A DNA stretch of 64,000 nt from DAHUYF01 sp963789275 (GTDB taxonomy: Bacteria > Pseudomonadota > Alphaproteobacteria > ATCC43930 > CGMCC-115725): positions 47,396-111,395 of the forward strand of contig CAWBKF010000063.1 of assembly GCA_963789275.1 (NCBI GenBank). The letters are read 5' to 3'. Positions 19,318 through 30,733 of this stretch are shown one piece after another (positions within the stretch are counted from its first letter, which is position 1; every line of letters starts with the position of its first letter). The notes beneath the pieces were generated by a model, which was not told the DNA's origin, ran no database searches, and worked only from the letters and a program-made list of their open reading frames with translations. The translations under genes were made by a program, and so were the position numbers.

Positions 19318-19826
19318 CCAGCGCCAGCCGTCGCTTCCCCCCGGCTGTTGACGCCGGACGGTGCGGAAGCGTGTCGTTAAGGTGTTAAGGCTTTATGGCA
19401 GGGTCAAGGCAAGTTTCCAACCCCCGTCTTAGGGGGCTGGGGCCCCCCTCCCTACCCCCCACTTCACGAGGCGGTTGTCGTAGCTCCCCGGTCTCTGTAT
19501 CTTTACTGGTGCGAAATACCGCAATCCGCCGCTCCGGCCTTCGAGGCCGGGGTGGGGGTGCCGCGGCGGGAATTCTGGGGCGGACGCCAGGACGGCGTCG
19601 CTGCTTCCCGCCTTCCGGCGCTTTGGATCACGCGGTCAGGATGAAACCCGAAGCCAACCCCGGCCCGTGCCGGGGCGCGGCTGCCTTAGACGAGTTCCGC
19701 CATGGCCCTGCTATCTGTGCCGTTCGACGGAGTGACCGGAGGCGCCGCCGGCTTCGCCCCAACCAGGATCGCGCCGCCGCCCGATTTTCGCGCGGGCGAC
19801 GCGGCGCTCCTTGGAGTACCGCCGGA
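19318..19826 (+). other. 509-base non-coding region: divergent PBP1A/rne regulatory region and probable rne leader
   Basis: No credible gene; in particular no amidase gene lies between PBP1A and rne. Near the PBP1A side there are two TTAAGG boxes 8 bases apart (about 19377-19390) following a TTGACG. The rest is GC-rich with several short self-complementary stretches (for example the GGCCTTCGAGGCC hairpin near 19537-19549). rne genes in studied bacteria have long structured 5' leaders used for autoregulation, so this is a plausible leader; that is inference. Confidence 0.45.
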
Positions 19827-22713
19827 ATGGCAAAGCGTATGCTCATCGATGCGGCGCACCCGGAGGAGACCCGGGTCGTCGTCCTAAATGGCCACCGTCT
19901 CGAAGAATTCGATTTCGAGACATCGACCAAGAAGCAAATAAAAGGCAACATCTACCTCGCCAAGATCACGCGGGTAGAGCCGTCGCTGCAGGCGGCGTTC
20001 GTTGAATATGGTGGCAACCGCCACGGGTTCCTCGCCTTCAACGAGATCCACCCCGACTACTACCGCATTCCCGTCGGCGACCGGCGGGCCCAGGAGGCGC
20101 GCGACGCCCGCCAGCGCGAGCTGGTCGAGGATGCGCGCCGCGCCGAGGCCGGCGAGCCGATCGAATACGCGCCGGAGGAGGTCCCGGCCGAGCCGCCGCC
20201 GGCGCTGGACCTGTCGGCGGAGGCACATGAGGGCGAGGCCTACGCCGCCGAATTGGGCGGGGCGCTGGCGGCCAATGCCGGCCCGGAGGTGCTTTACGAC
20301 AACCATCCCGACGACAACGGCGGCAACGGCAGCAATGGCGCCCATGGCGAGGACGAGCATGGCGGCCCGCCCCCGTCCGAGTCGGACGCGGCGGGTCCCG
20401 GTCCGGAGGCGATGGCGGCCCAGTCGGCCGAGGCCTATCCCGCCGAGCACGCGCCCGCGGCCGAGGAGAGCCATCCGGCCGAGACGATCGAGACGGTCGG
20501 CGGCGACGAGACCGAAGAGGCGCCGCGCCAGCGCGTCCGGCCGTTCCGCCACTACAAGATCCAGGAAGTGATCAAGCGCCGGCAGATCATGCTGGTCCAG
20601 GTCACCAAGGAGGAGCGCGGCAACAAGGGCGCGGCGCTCACCACCTTCCTGTCGCTCGCCGGCCGCTATTGCGTGCTGATGCCGAACACGCCCCGCGGCG
20701 GCGGCGTGTCGCGCAAGATCACCAGCTCCACCGACCGCCGCCGGCTCAAGGACCTCATGAGCGATCTCGACGTGCCGGATGGCATGGGCGTGATCGTGCG
20801 TACCGCCGGCAGCGAGCGCTCCAAGGCCGAGATCAAGCGCGACTTCGAATACCTGCTGCGGCTCTGGGACGATATCCGCGACCTCACCCTCAAATCGACA
20901 GCGCCGGCGCTGATCTATGAGGAAGGCAATCTGATCAAGCGCACGATCCGCGATCTCTACACCCGCGACATCGAGGAGGTGCTGATCGACGGCGAGCCTG
21001 GCTATCAGACCGCCAAGGCCTTCATGAAGATGCTGATGCCGAGCCACACCAAGCGCATCAAGCCCTATCGCGACCCGACGGTGCCGCTGTTCTACCGCTT
21101 CCAGGTCGAGACGCAGATCGATCTCATCCATTCGCCCGTAGTGCAGCTGCGCTCGGGCGGCTACATCGTCATCAACCCGACCGAAGCGCTGGTCTCGATC
21201 GACGTCAATTCGGGCCGCTCGACGCGCGAGCGCAACATCGAGGAGACTGCGCTCAAGACCAATATCGAGGCGGCAGAGGAGATCGCCCGCCAGCTCCGTC
21301 TGCGCGACCTGGCCGGGCTCATCGTCATCGACTTCATCGATATGGAGGAGCACCGCAACCAGGGAGCGGTCGAGCGCAAGCTCAAGGACGCGATGCGTCA
21401 CGACCGCGCGCGCATCCAGCTCGGCCGCATCAGCCCTTTCGGCCTGCTCGAGATGTCGCGCCAGCGCCTGCGGCCGTCGCTGATCGAGGCATCGACCCAG
21501 CCCTGCCCGCATTGCAACGGTACCGGCCATGTCCGCTCGACCGAATCGACCGCGCTGCATGTGCTGCGCGCCATCGAGGAGGAAGGCATGCGGCGGCGCT
21601 CGGCCGAAATCAGCGTCGCGGTGCCGACGGCGGTCGCGCTCTACATCCTGAACCACAAGCGCGAGACGCTGGTGCAGATCGAGCAGCGCTACGGCTTCCG
21701 CGTGGCCATCGGCAGCGACGACACGCTGATCCCGCCGGCCTTCCGCCTGGAGAAGCTGCGCGCGCTCACCCCGGCGGAGATCGCCGCCCTGCCGGTGCCG
21801 GTGGTCCCGGTGGCGGAGCCGGAAGAGGACGAGGACGAGCCGATCGAGGACATCGAGGATATCGAGAGACACCGCGCCGGTCGAGGCGCATGCGCCGGCG
21901 CCGGAGAGCGACGCCGAGCCGATCGCGGCGCATGACGGCGAGCTGCCGCGGCCGGAGCGCGCCGAGGGCGAAGAAGGCCATCGCCGCCGCCGTCGCCGTC
22001 GCCGCCGCGGCCGGCGCGAGGATGGCCGGGACGGCGGCAGGCCGCCCGAGGCCAGGTCGCCGGACGGCCGGCAGCAGGAAGGCAGGCCGCAGGAAGCCTG
22101 GTCGCAATCCGGCGGCCAGCATGGTGGCGGAGGGCGCGAAGGCATGCCGATGATGCCGCCGCCGCTGCAGGATGTGACCGCGCCGCTGGGCGACCTCGCC
22201 GAGGATGACGGCTTCGAGCCGGAGGGTGAGCCGGAGCGCCAGGGCGGCGAGCCGCAGGCGCCGCAAGGCGAGCAGACCGGCGAGCGCAAGCGCCGCCGCC
22301 GCGGTCGGCGCGGCGGCCGACGGCGCCGGCGCGGCGAGCCGGGCCAGGAACAGGAGGATTTGCCGCTCGCCGGCGATCACCCCAGGACGGCCGTGCCGAT
22401 CGCCGAGCAGGTCGAATATGTGCCGCCGCCGCCGCATGCGAGCGCGGTGCGCGACCTGGAAGCGGCCTTCCGCGCCGCGCCGGCGCCAAGCGCCGAGGAG
22501 AACAGCGCCGAGAGCGTGCCGGTCACCGACCGCGGCGACCAGCTGCTCCCACCCCCGCCGGAAGCGCCGCGGGCACCGGAGCCGGCGCCAGCGGCAGCGA
22601 CGAGCCCGCCGCCACCGGCGCGGCCCGCCGCGCCGGAGATCCCGGCGCATGAGGTCACGGGACCGCCCGCCAATCCCAAGCGCGGCTGGTGGCGGCGCGT
22701 GCTGGAGTCCTAG
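19827..22713 (+). CDS. rne: Ribonuclease E (one-base frame break in the tail)
   Basis: Essential endoribonuclease and degradosome scaffold. About 961 residues. The S1 domain starts near residue 37 (KKQIKGNIYLAKITRVEPSLQ) and is split by an acidic, low-complexity insertion (about residues 82-235) before resuming at KIQEVIKRRQIMLVQV. The catalytic Asp residues are in VSIDVNSGRST (about 457) and IVIDFIDM; the Zn-link is CPHCNGTG (about 559). A surplus A at 21867 (ATC GAG A GAC) breaks the frame; beyond it the Arg-rich, Pro-rich tail with several RRRR clusters continues to RRVLES. The ATG at 19827 was chosen because MAKRMLIDAAHPEETRV matches the family. Confidence 0.92.
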
Positions 22714-22720
22714 AAGACGA

Positions 22721-23869
22721 TCAGCGGCGCCAGGCGACGAGCCGCCGCGCCGCCTCGGCGATGCTATCGGTCGAGCCGGCGAAGGAGATGCGCAGACTGG
22801 CATGGCCGCGCGCAGGATCGAAATCGATGCCCGGCGTGCAGGCGATTCCGGTCTCGCGCAGCATCTGGCGGCAGAATTCCGGGCTGTCATTGGTGAGATG
22901 CGCGATATCGGCATAGAGGTAGAAGGCGCCATCGGCCGGCGCGAAACGCTCGAAGCCGGCCTTCGGCAGCTCCTCGAGCAGCAGCGCGCGGTTGGCGGCG
23001 TAGCGGGCGACATTGGCGTCGAGCTCGTCGCGGCAGTCGAAGGCGGCGAGCGCCGCGTGCTGCGACAGCGCCGGCGGCGAGATGTAGAGGCTCTGCGCCA
23101 GACACTCGACCGCGCGCAGCATGTCCGGCGGCACGACCACCCAGCCCAGCCGCCAGCCGGTCATGGAGAAGTATTTGGAGAAGCTGTTGACGACGATCGC
23201 TTCCTCGCCGCCGGCAAGCGCCGTGGCCGCGGTGCGGCCATAGGTGATGCCGTGATAGATCTCGTCGGAGATCAGGCGGATTCCCTGCTCGCGGCAGTAG
23301 CGCTGGATGCCGGCAAGCTCGTCCGGCGCCAGCATGGTGCCGGTGGGATTGGCCGGGCTGGCGATGATCAGCCCGTCGACGGCGCCGCCATGGCCGCGCA
23401 GCAGGTCGAGCGTCATCTGGTAGCGCTCGGCCGGTCCCGCCGGCAGCTCCACCGGCACCAGATCGAGCGCGGCCAGGATGTTGCGATAGGCGGGATAGGC
23501 GGGTGCCGCCATCACCACCCGGTCGCCGGCATCGAAGGCGGCAATGAAGGCGAGCAGGAACGCACCGGAGGAGCCGGTGGTGACGGCGATGCGCGCGGGG
23601 TCGACCACGACGCCGTAGCGCTCACGGTAATGCGCGGCGATCGCCTCGCGCAGCGCCGGCAGGCCGAGCGCATCGGTGTAGCCCAGCGTCTCGCGCCCGA
23701 GCGCGGCGCGCGCCGCCGCGAGCACGCCGGCGGGCGCGGGCGTCGCCGGCTGCCCAACTTCGAGGTGCAGGACATCGGTGCCCGCGGCGGCGGCCTCATT
23801 GGCTTCGCGCAAGACATCCATGGCGATGAAGGGCGCAATCCGGCCGCGCCGGGCAAGCTTCAGCGCCAT
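22721..23869 (-). CDS. Class I/II pyridoxal-phosphate aminotransferase
   Basis: 382 residues, fold-type I aminotransferase of the aspartate/aromatic group. The PLP Lys is in NSFSKYFSMTGWRLGW (about residue 233); SPANPTG, DEIYHGITYG and the substrate-binding RISFAGS Arg near the C-terminus are present. Amino-acid substrate not determinable. Ends 7 bases from the rne stop, convergent. Divergent from the M48 protease gene. This neighbourhood (rne, aminotransferase, M48, DsbA) is common in alphaproteobacteria. Confidence 0.88.
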   Translation of the reverse strand: MALKLARRGRIAPFIAMDVLREANEAAAAGTDVLHLEVGQPATPAPAGVLAAARAALGRETLGYTDALGLPALREAIAAHYRERYGVVVDPARIAVTTGSSGAFLLAFIAAFDAGDRVVMAAPAYPAYRNILAALDLVPVELPAGPAERYQMTLDLLRGHGGAVDGLIIASPANPTGTMLAPDELAGIQRYCREQGIRLISDEIYHGITYGRTAATALAGGEEAIVVNSFSKYFSMTGWRLGWVVVPPDMLRAVECLAQSLYISPPALSQHAALAAFDCRDELDANVARYAANRALLLEELPKAGFERFAPADGAFYLYADIAHLTNDSPEFCRQMLRETGIACTPGIDFDPARGHASLRISFAGSTDSIAEAARRLVAWRR

Positions 23870-23950
23870 CGCGGCGGGCGTCCGGCAAAGGTGATTTGAC
23901 GCGCCCGGCCGGGATGACGGATGGTGGCGTCGGCAAGGAAGGCTCCGGTG

Positions 23951-25297
23951 GTGATTTCACGCATGCTGTCGCGGGTTCTCTTGATCGTTCTGGCGGCGAG
24001 CATCGCGCTTGTGCGCCCGGCCTGGGCCGACGGCATAGCCTTGCTGCGCGATGCCGAGATCGAAACTAGCATCCGCACCTGGGCGACGCCAATCTGGCAG
24101 GCCGCCGGCCTCGATCCGACGGCGGTCCACATCTATATCGTCTCGGATCCCGAGCTCAATTCCTTCGTCGCCGGCGGCCAGAACCTGTTCCTCAACACCG
24201 GCACGCTGCTGCGCAGCGAGACGCCGAACCAGCTCATCGGCATCATGGCGCATGAGAGCGGCCACATGGCCGGCGGCCATCTCGCGCGCAGCGAGGAAGC
24301 GCTCAAGAACGCCACCATCGAAAGCATCATCGGCCTCGTCGCCGGCGTCGCCGCCGGCGCCGCGACCGGCAGCGGCGCCCCTGCGGTGGCCGGCATGCTG
24401 GGCGGGGAGAGCATGGCGCAGCGCTCCTTCCTGGCGTTCTCGGTGACACAGGAGGCCTCGGCCGACCAGGCCGCCCTCACCTTCCTCGACCGCAGTCACC
24501 AATCGGCGCGCGGTCTGCTGCAGTTCTTCGAGATCCTGCAGCAGGAGGAGCTGCTCTCGGCGGCGCATCAGGACCCCTATCTGCGCACGCATCCGCTGAC
24601 CTCGCAACGCGTCGAGTATGTGCGCAACCACGTGCTGCATTCGCCCTATTCCGACAACAAGGACCCGCCGGAATGGATGGAGATGCACCGGCGGATGAAA
24701 GCGAAGCTCGCGGGCTTCCTGCATCCGCCGCAGGAGACGCTGGCGGCGCTGAAGCCCGACGACACTTCGATCGCGACGCGCTACGAGCGGGCCATCGCCG
24801 AATACCGCATTCCCGATCTCAAGAAGGCCGTGGCGGAGATCGACGCGCTGATCCGCGACGAGCCGAACAACCCCTACTTCCGCGAGCTCAAGGGCCAGAT
24901 GCTGTTCGAGAACGGCCATATCGGCGACGCGGTGGCACCCTATGAGGAGGCGGTCAGGCTCAAGCCCGACAACGCGCTGCTGCGCATCGAGGCGGCGCAG
25001 GTGCAGCTCGAGACCAACGACCCCGCCCTGGTGCCGAAGGCGCTCACCAATCTCAACAACGCGATCCAGTTCGAGGACCGCAATCCCGATTCCTGGCACT
25101 TCCTCGCCATCGCCCGTGGCCGCAGCGGCAATCTGGGCATGATGGCGCTGGCACTGGCCGAGGAGGGCATCGCCAATGGCGACTTCACCCAGGCGCGCCA
25201 GCAGGCGGCGCGCGCCCTGAAGCTCCTGCCGCCGGGCGTCGCCAAGCAACGGGCGCTCGATATCCAGGGTGAGGCCAAGCGGGAGGGCAGGAACTGA
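23951..25297 (+). CDS. M48 family periplasmic metalloprotease with TPR repeats (BepA-like)
   Basis: About 448 residues. Signal peptide (MLSRVLLIVLAASIAL to AWA), then an M48 zinc protease domain with HESGH as the HExxH motif (about residue 101) and the third ligand region EASADQAAL. The C-terminal ~200 residues carry TPR repeats (PYFRELKGQMLFENG and following). E. coli BepA and YfgC of this architecture repair or degrade misassembled outer-membrane proteins. I chose GTG 23951 because AAGGAAGG sits 8 bases upstream; ATG 23921 and ATG 23963 are alternatives. Confidence 0.88.
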   Translation: MISRMLSRVLLIVLAASIALVRPAWADGIALLRDAEIETSIRTWATPIWQAAGLDPTAVHIYIVSDPELNSFVAGGQNLFLNTGTLLRSETPNQLIGIMAHESGHMAGGHLARSEEALKNATIESIIGLVAGVAAGAATGSGAPAVAGMLGGESMAQRSFLAFSVTQEASADQAALTFLDRSHQSARGLLQFFEILQQEELLSAAHQDPYLRTHPLTSQRVEYVRNHVLHSPYSDNKDPPEWMEMHRRMKAKLAGFLHPPQETLAALKPDDTSIATRYERAIAEYRIPDLKKAVAEIDALIRDEPNNPYFRELKGQMLFENGHIGDAVAPYEEAVRLKPDNALLRIEAAQVQLETNDPALVPKALTNLNNAIQFEDRNPDSWHFLAIARGRSGNLGMMALALAEEGIANGDFTQARQQAARALKLLPPGVAKQRALDIQGEAKREGRN

Positions 25298-25404
25298 GAC
25301 GGATCCTCCTCGGCGAAACCCACGCGCCGGAACCGGGTTGTATGCGGCCGGCGCCTGACGCATCATCTCCCTCTCCCACACCGCTCAACCTCAAGGCACG
25401 GATC

Positions 25405-26151
25405 ATGCGCATCCCTTTCCTCCGCCTCGCCCTCGGCCTCGTGACGGCCCTCGCTTGCGCCGCGCCGAGCCCGGCCGCGGAGCCGTTGACGCCGGAGCAG
25501 AAGGCGGCGGTGGAGACGATCATCCACGATTATTTCATGGCGCATCCCGAATTCATGATCGAGGTGCTGCAGGAGGCCGAGGCCAAGCTCAAGGCGGACA
25601 AGGTCGCGGACGCCAAGCAGGCGATCGCGGCGCGGCGCAGCGAGCTGCTGCAGGATGCGACGGCGCCGGTGGGCGGCAATCCCGCCGGCGACGTGACCAT
25701 TGTCGAGTTCTTCGATTACCGCTGCCCCTATTGCAAGCAGGTCGAGCCGTCGCTCGAGGCGCTGATCAAGCAGGATCCCAAGCTGCGCATCGTCTACAAG
25801 GAGTTTCCGGTCCTCGGCGATGCCTCGGTCTATGCCTCGCGCGTCGCACTGGCCGCGCGCAAGCAGGGGAAATACGCGCCCTTCCACGACGCGATGATGG
25901 CGACCAAGGGCGAGATCGACCAGGACGTGATCCTGCGCGTGGCGAAATCGGTCGGCGTCGATATCGACAAGGCCAAGGCCGAGATGAACGCGCCGGATAT
26001 CGACGCGCTGATCAAGCGCAACTACGCGCTGGCGGAGGCGCTCGACATCCAGGGGACGCCGGCTTTCATCGTCGGCGACACGCTGGTCCCCGGCGCCACC
26101 GACATCGAGCGGCTGCGCCAGCTCGTCGCCGACGCGCGCAAAGCGGGCTGA
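25405..26151 (+). CDS. DsbA-family thiol:disulfide oxidoreductase (Com1-like)
   Basis: 248 residues, exported (signal peptide ending near SPAAA). The thioredoxin fold with CPYC (Cys107 and Cys110) and the cis-Pro in GTPAFIVGD is complete, and an N-terminal helical extension (PEQKAAVETIIHDYF) matches the Com1/BdbD-like subgroup. Introduces or shuffles disulfides in periplasmic proteins. Start placed at ATG 25405, directly before the signal peptide; an upstream in-frame ATG at 25342 would add an implausible 21-residue leader. Confidence 0.9.
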   Translation: MRIPFLRLALGLVTALACAAPSPAAEPLTPEQKAAVETIIHDYFMAHPEFMIEVLQEAEAKLKADKVADAKQAIAARRSELLQDATAPVGGNPAGDVTIVEFFDYRCPYCKQVEPSLEALIKQDPKLRIVYKEFPVLGDASVYASRVALAARKQGKYAPFHDAMMATKGEIDQDVILRVAKSVGVDIDKAKAEMNAPDIDALIKRNYALAEALDIQGTPAFIVGDTLVPGATDIERLRQLVADARKAG

Positions 26152-26198
26152 GCGGCCTCAGGCGACGCCTGGCGCGACAAAGCAAGGGAAGGACGCCG

Positions 26199-26964
<766 letters not shown>

Positions 26965-27040
26965 GGCGGCGCGCCACACCGCCCCTACCCGCCGCATGGG
27001 ATCGTGAATTCAGAGAACTCCGAGTGCGAGGGGCCGCGCC

Positions 27041-27691
27041 CTAAGCCGCGTTGCGGCGCTCGGCCCAGCCCAGCACTTCGCGCGCGAGCGCCGCGATCTC
27101 CTCGGCGGCGCGGCTGCGCGGCGCAGCTTCGAGGATGCCCCTGCCCTCGGCGAGCGCGGCGGCCAGCGCCACACGGTTGCCGATCTGGGCTGCCGCCACC
27201 GGAGCACCGAGCGCGTCCAGCTCAGTCGCCATGGCGTCGGTCAGGTTGGCGCGCGCGGGCACGCGGTTCAGCACCAGCAGCGCCGGCACACGCTCCTGCC
27301 GCGCCAGCTCCAGCGTCGGCCGCGTCGCCCAGATGTCCATCGGCGAAGGCTGCACCGGCACGAGCACCAGGCTCGCCACGCGCACGGCGATGCGCGCCTC
27401 GGTCTCGGCGTGCGGCGCGCTGTCGATGACGACGATGTCGTGGCTGCGCGCCTGGCGCTCGACCTCGGCGGCCACCCGCCAGCCGCCAAGGGCCGCAATC
27501 TCAAGGCCCGGCGCCAGCGCGCCGAGCCGTTCCTGGCGCAACCGGAACCAGGTGGCGAGGCTCGCCTGCGGATCGATGTCGATGATGGCCACACGGCAGG
27601 TCGCCGCCCAGGCCAAGGCAAGATGCGCCGCCAGCGTCGTCTTCCCGGCGCCGCCCTTTTGCTGCGCGATGGTAATGATCTTAGCCGCCAT
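27041..27691 (-). CDS. Orphan ParA-family ATPase
   Basis: 216 residues with the deviant Walker A QKGGAGKTT near the N-terminus, a DIDPQASLATW switch region and a VVIDSAPH Walker B. The length and short N-terminus match solitary ParA/VirC1-type ATPases rather than chromosomal ParA of a parABS locus; no parB is adjacent. Cargo unknown. ATG 27691 was chosen as it precedes the Walker A normally; an upstream start would add 37 unrelated residues. Divergent from tsaC. Confidence 0.85.
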   Translation of the reverse strand: MAAKIITIAQQKGGAGKTTLAAHLALAWAATCRVAIIDIDPQASLATWFRLRQERLGALAPGLEIAALGGWRVAAEVERQARSHDIVVIDSAPHAETEARIAVRVASLVLVPVQPSPMDIWATRPTLELARQERVPALLVLNRVPARANLTDAMATELDALGAPVAAAQIGNRVALAAALAEGRGILEAAPRSRAAEEIAALAREVLGWAERRNAA

Positions 27692-27787
27692 GATCGCCGC
27701 TCCCTCGAAAGGCTCGACGCGTGCCCGGCGCGCCTGGGCAAGGCGATTTGCCTCACCTGACACATCGCCACTATACCTCGACGCGCG

Positions 27788-28780
27788 ATGACCGCCGAGC
27801 ATTCAATTACTGCCAAGGATTTAATTACTGTGACGGAACGTCTCACCCCGGCCGATCTCGACCGCGCGGCGGAACTTCTGCGCGCCGGTGCGCTGGTCGC
27901 CTTCCCGACCGAGACGGTATACGGCCTCGGCGCCGATGCCGAGAACGAGCAGGCGGTGGCGGCGATCTTCGCGGCGAAGGCACGGCCCCGCTTCAACCCC
28001 TTGATCATCCATGTCATCGACGCGGCGGCGGCGCGCCGGCTGGTGGTCTTCGACGCGCGCGCCGAGCGCCTGGCGGAGCGTTTCTGGCCAGGGCCCCTCA
28101 CCTTGGTCCTGCCGCGCCGGCCGGATTGCCCGGTGGCGCTGCTGGCCAGCGCCGGGCTCGACAGCCTCGCCGTGCGCGTGCCGGCGCATCCGCTGCCGCG
28201 CGCCCTCATCCGCGCCGTCGGCCGGCCGATCGCCGCGCCGAGCGCCAACCGCTCCGGGCGCGTCAGCCCGACCACCGCCGAGCACGTGCTGGACGAGCTC
28301 GACGGCCGCATTGCCGCGGTGCTCGATGGCGGGCCATGCCGCGTCGGACTCGAATCGACGGTGATCGACCTGACGACGCCGCTGGCGAGGTTGCTGCGGC
28401 CGGGCGGGCTTGCGGCCGAGGCGATCGCGGCGGTCGTGGGGCCGCTCGATACCGCCGCCGTGGATGCAGCCGCGCCGCTTTCCCCCGGCATGCTCGCCAG
28501 CCACTACGCGCCGGCGCTGCCGCTGCGGCTTCAGGCCAAAGCCGTGCAGCCGGGCGAGGCGCTGCTCGCCTTCGGCGGCCGCGCGCCGCGCGGCGCCAAG
28601 GAGGTGCGGTGGCTGTCGCGCAGCGGCGATCTCGCCGAGGCGGCGGTCAATCTCTTCGCCGCGCTGCGCGCGCTCGACCGCCCGGAATTCACCGGGATCG
28701 CCGTTATGCCGATTCCCGAGCATGGGCTCGGCCTTGCGATCAACGACCGGCTGCGGCGAGCGGCGGCGCCGCGGGGCTGA
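27788..28780 (+). CDS. tsaC: Threonylcarbamoyl-AMP synthase, Sua5 type
   Basis: Makes threonylcarbamoyl-AMP from Thr, bicarbonate and ATP for the t6A37 tRNA modification. 330 residues: the YrdC domain with AFPTETVYGLGADA and KARPRFNPLI, plus the C-terminal Sua5 domain (SPGMLASHYAP onward). Start ATG 27788; GTG 27830 is possible and would drop 14 residues encoded by a region with a short direct repeat (ATTACTG twice). Confidence 0.93.
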   Translation: MTAEHSITAKDLITVTERLTPADLDRAAELLRAGALVAFPTETVYGLGADAENEQAVAAIFAAKARPRFNPLIIHVIDAAAARRLVVFDARAERLAERFWPGPLTLVLPRRPDCPVALLASAGLDSLAVRVPAHPLPRALIRAVGRPIAAPSANRSGRVSPTTAEHVLDELDGRIAAVLDGGPCRVGLESTVIDLTTPLARLLRPGGLAAEAIAAVVGPLDTAAVDAAAPLSPGMLASHYAPALPLRLQAKAVQPGEALLAFGGRAPRGAKEVRWLSRSGDLAEAAVNLFAALRALDRPEFTGIAVMPIPEHGLGLAINDRLRRAAAPRG

Positions 28781-28853
28781 CCGCCGCGCCGGTTGTTGCC
28801 GCCCCTGTGCTGAGAGGCTAGATGCAGCACTTGGGGGCCGCGGAGGGCAGCAG

Positions 28854-30291
28854 GTGGATCATACCGTCGATATCCCGATCACCCGGGCGCTGGAGCAGAT
28901 CAAGGCGATCGTCGGCCCCAAGGGCTTCATCGCCGACCCCGCCGGCATGGCGCCCTATCTCGTAGAGGAGCGCGGCCTCTTTCACGGCGCGGCGCGGCTG
29001 ATCATCCGCCCGGCCGCGACCGCAGAGGTGGCCGCGGTGATGCGCTGCTGCGCGGCGGCGCGCCTGCCGGTGGTGCCGCAGGGCGGCAATACCGGTCTCG
29101 TCGGCGCGGCCGTGCCGTCGGAGGATGGCGGGGCCGTCGTCCTCAGCCTTGGCCGGATGAACCGCGTGCGCGCCATCGATCCCGACGACTTCACTATCAC
29201 CGTCGAGGCCGGCTGCATCCTCGCCGACATTCAGCACGCCGCCGCCGCGGCGGATCGGCTCTTCCCGCTCAGCCTCGGCGCCGAGGGCTCCTGCCAGATC
29301 GGCGGCAACCTCTCGACCAACGCCGGCGGCATCGCGGTGCTGCGCTACGGCAACGCCCGCGAGCTCACCCTCGGCCTCGAGGTGGTGCTGCCGGACGGAC
29401 AGGTCTGGGACGGGTTGCGCGCGCTGCGCAAGGACAATACCGGCTATGATCTGAAGCAGCTCTTCATCGGCAGCGAAGGCACGCTGGGGATCATCACCGC
29501 CGCGACGCTGAAGCTCTTCCCGCGACCGCGCGACATCGAGACGGCGTTCCTGGCGCTGGCGCGGGTCGAGGACGCGATGGCGCTGTTCGCGCGCGCGCGC
29601 AAGGCGAGCGGCGACCAGCTCACCGCCTTCGAGTTGATCCCGCGGCTCGGCCTCGAGATGGCGATGCGCCACACGCCGGGGGTCAGCGATCCCCTCGCCG
29701 CCCCCGGCGCGCTGGTACACCCTGCTCGAAGTCTCGTCGAGCCAGGCCGAGAGCGGGCTCAGGCCGGCGCTCGAGGCGTTCCTTGCCGAAGCGATGGCGC
29801 AGGGACTGGTCCAGGACGGGGTCATCGCCAGCAGCAGCGAGCAGGCGCGCGCGCTCTGGCGCATCCGCGAAGGCATGGTCGAGGGCCAGAAGCACGAAGG
29901 CGGCAGCATCAAGCACGACATTTCGGTGCCGGTGAGCAAGGTCGCCGATTTCATCCTGCAGGCAAGCGCTGCCGCCGAGGCGCGGCTGCCCGGCATCCGC
30001 CCGCTCGCCTTCGGCCATGTCGGCGACGGCAACGTGCATTTCAACCTGAGCCAGCCCAAAGGCGCCGAGACGGCGGTGTTCCTCGCGCGGTGGGAGGAGT
30101 TCAACCACCTGGTCCACGATCTCGTGCGCGGCTTCGGCGGCTCGATCAGCGCCGAGCACGGCATCGGGCGTCTCAAGCGCGCGGAGCTGCCGCGCTACAA
30201 ATCGGCGCTCGAGCTCGAGCTCATGCGCAAGCTGAAGCGCGCGCTCGATCCGGAGGGACTGATGAATCCGGGAAAAGTGCTGGAGCTCTAG
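28854..30291 (+). CDS. FAD-linked D-lactate/D-2-hydroxyglutarate dehydrogenase-type oxidase (one-base frame break)
   Basis: Flavoenzyme of about 478 residues (PP-loop FAD fold plus FAD-oxidase C-terminal domain). PQGGNTGLVGA and the LGAEGSCQIGGNLSTNAGG segment bind FAD; the C-terminal GHVGDGNVHFNL and SAEHGIGRLKR carry the metal and substrate residues typical of D-2-hydroxy-acid dehydrogenases. A surplus G at 29706 (GCC CCC G GCG) breaks the frame. Start GTG 28854 behind GGAGGG. Part of its 3' region (30021-30142) recurs in diverged form at 31992-32112. Confidence 0.85.
30021..30142 (+). repeat. Parental copy of duplicated 3' segment (within flavin oxidase gene)
   Basis: A 122-base segment coding for DGNVHFNLSQPKG to VRGFGG. 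A direct, diverged copy lies 1.97 kb downstream at 31992-32112, after the serine hydrolase gene. A hand alignment gives about 15 differences, including one missing base in the second copy. Confidence 0.85.
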
Positions 30292-30733
30292 GGGTCGGCT
30301 GGCGCCTGGACGTCACGCGACGCGGTGCCATCGGCGGCCGGATCATCGGCAGCGCGCCAATCGCCGGGCCGCCTTCTCGAAACGATTTTTCTACTGCGCG
30401 GCAGCGCCGCCGCTGCTTGTCGGCGCGCGGGCGCGACCCGGCCGCTGCATCGAGACAGAACTGGACCCTCATGGAATGCGACTATGCGGCTCTCCGCATT
30501 TCCCGCAGCGATAGCCGATCTCGGCCTTGCGTGAAATCGCCGGTCATTGGAGAATAGGGCGGATCGCCCGCCGAGCGTCATAGGGCCTTCGCCCTGCACG
30601 TTGGATATCGGGTTCCACGTCGCCACGGTCCTCCCGGAAAACCATAACTCGCGACACAACCTCAGATTTCTCAGTGCGTCGTTGTTTACGCGAGCAGCGG
30701 GGGCTGCGCCGTTCCCATCAATCACGGCATGTA
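30292..30733 (+). other. 442-base non-coding stretch at the left end of a low-GC insert
   Basis: No convincing gene on either strand. GC content and codon-like periodicity fall off after the flavin oxidase stop. It should carry the promoter of the serine hydrolase, but I see no strong -35/-10 pair. Confidence 0.4.
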
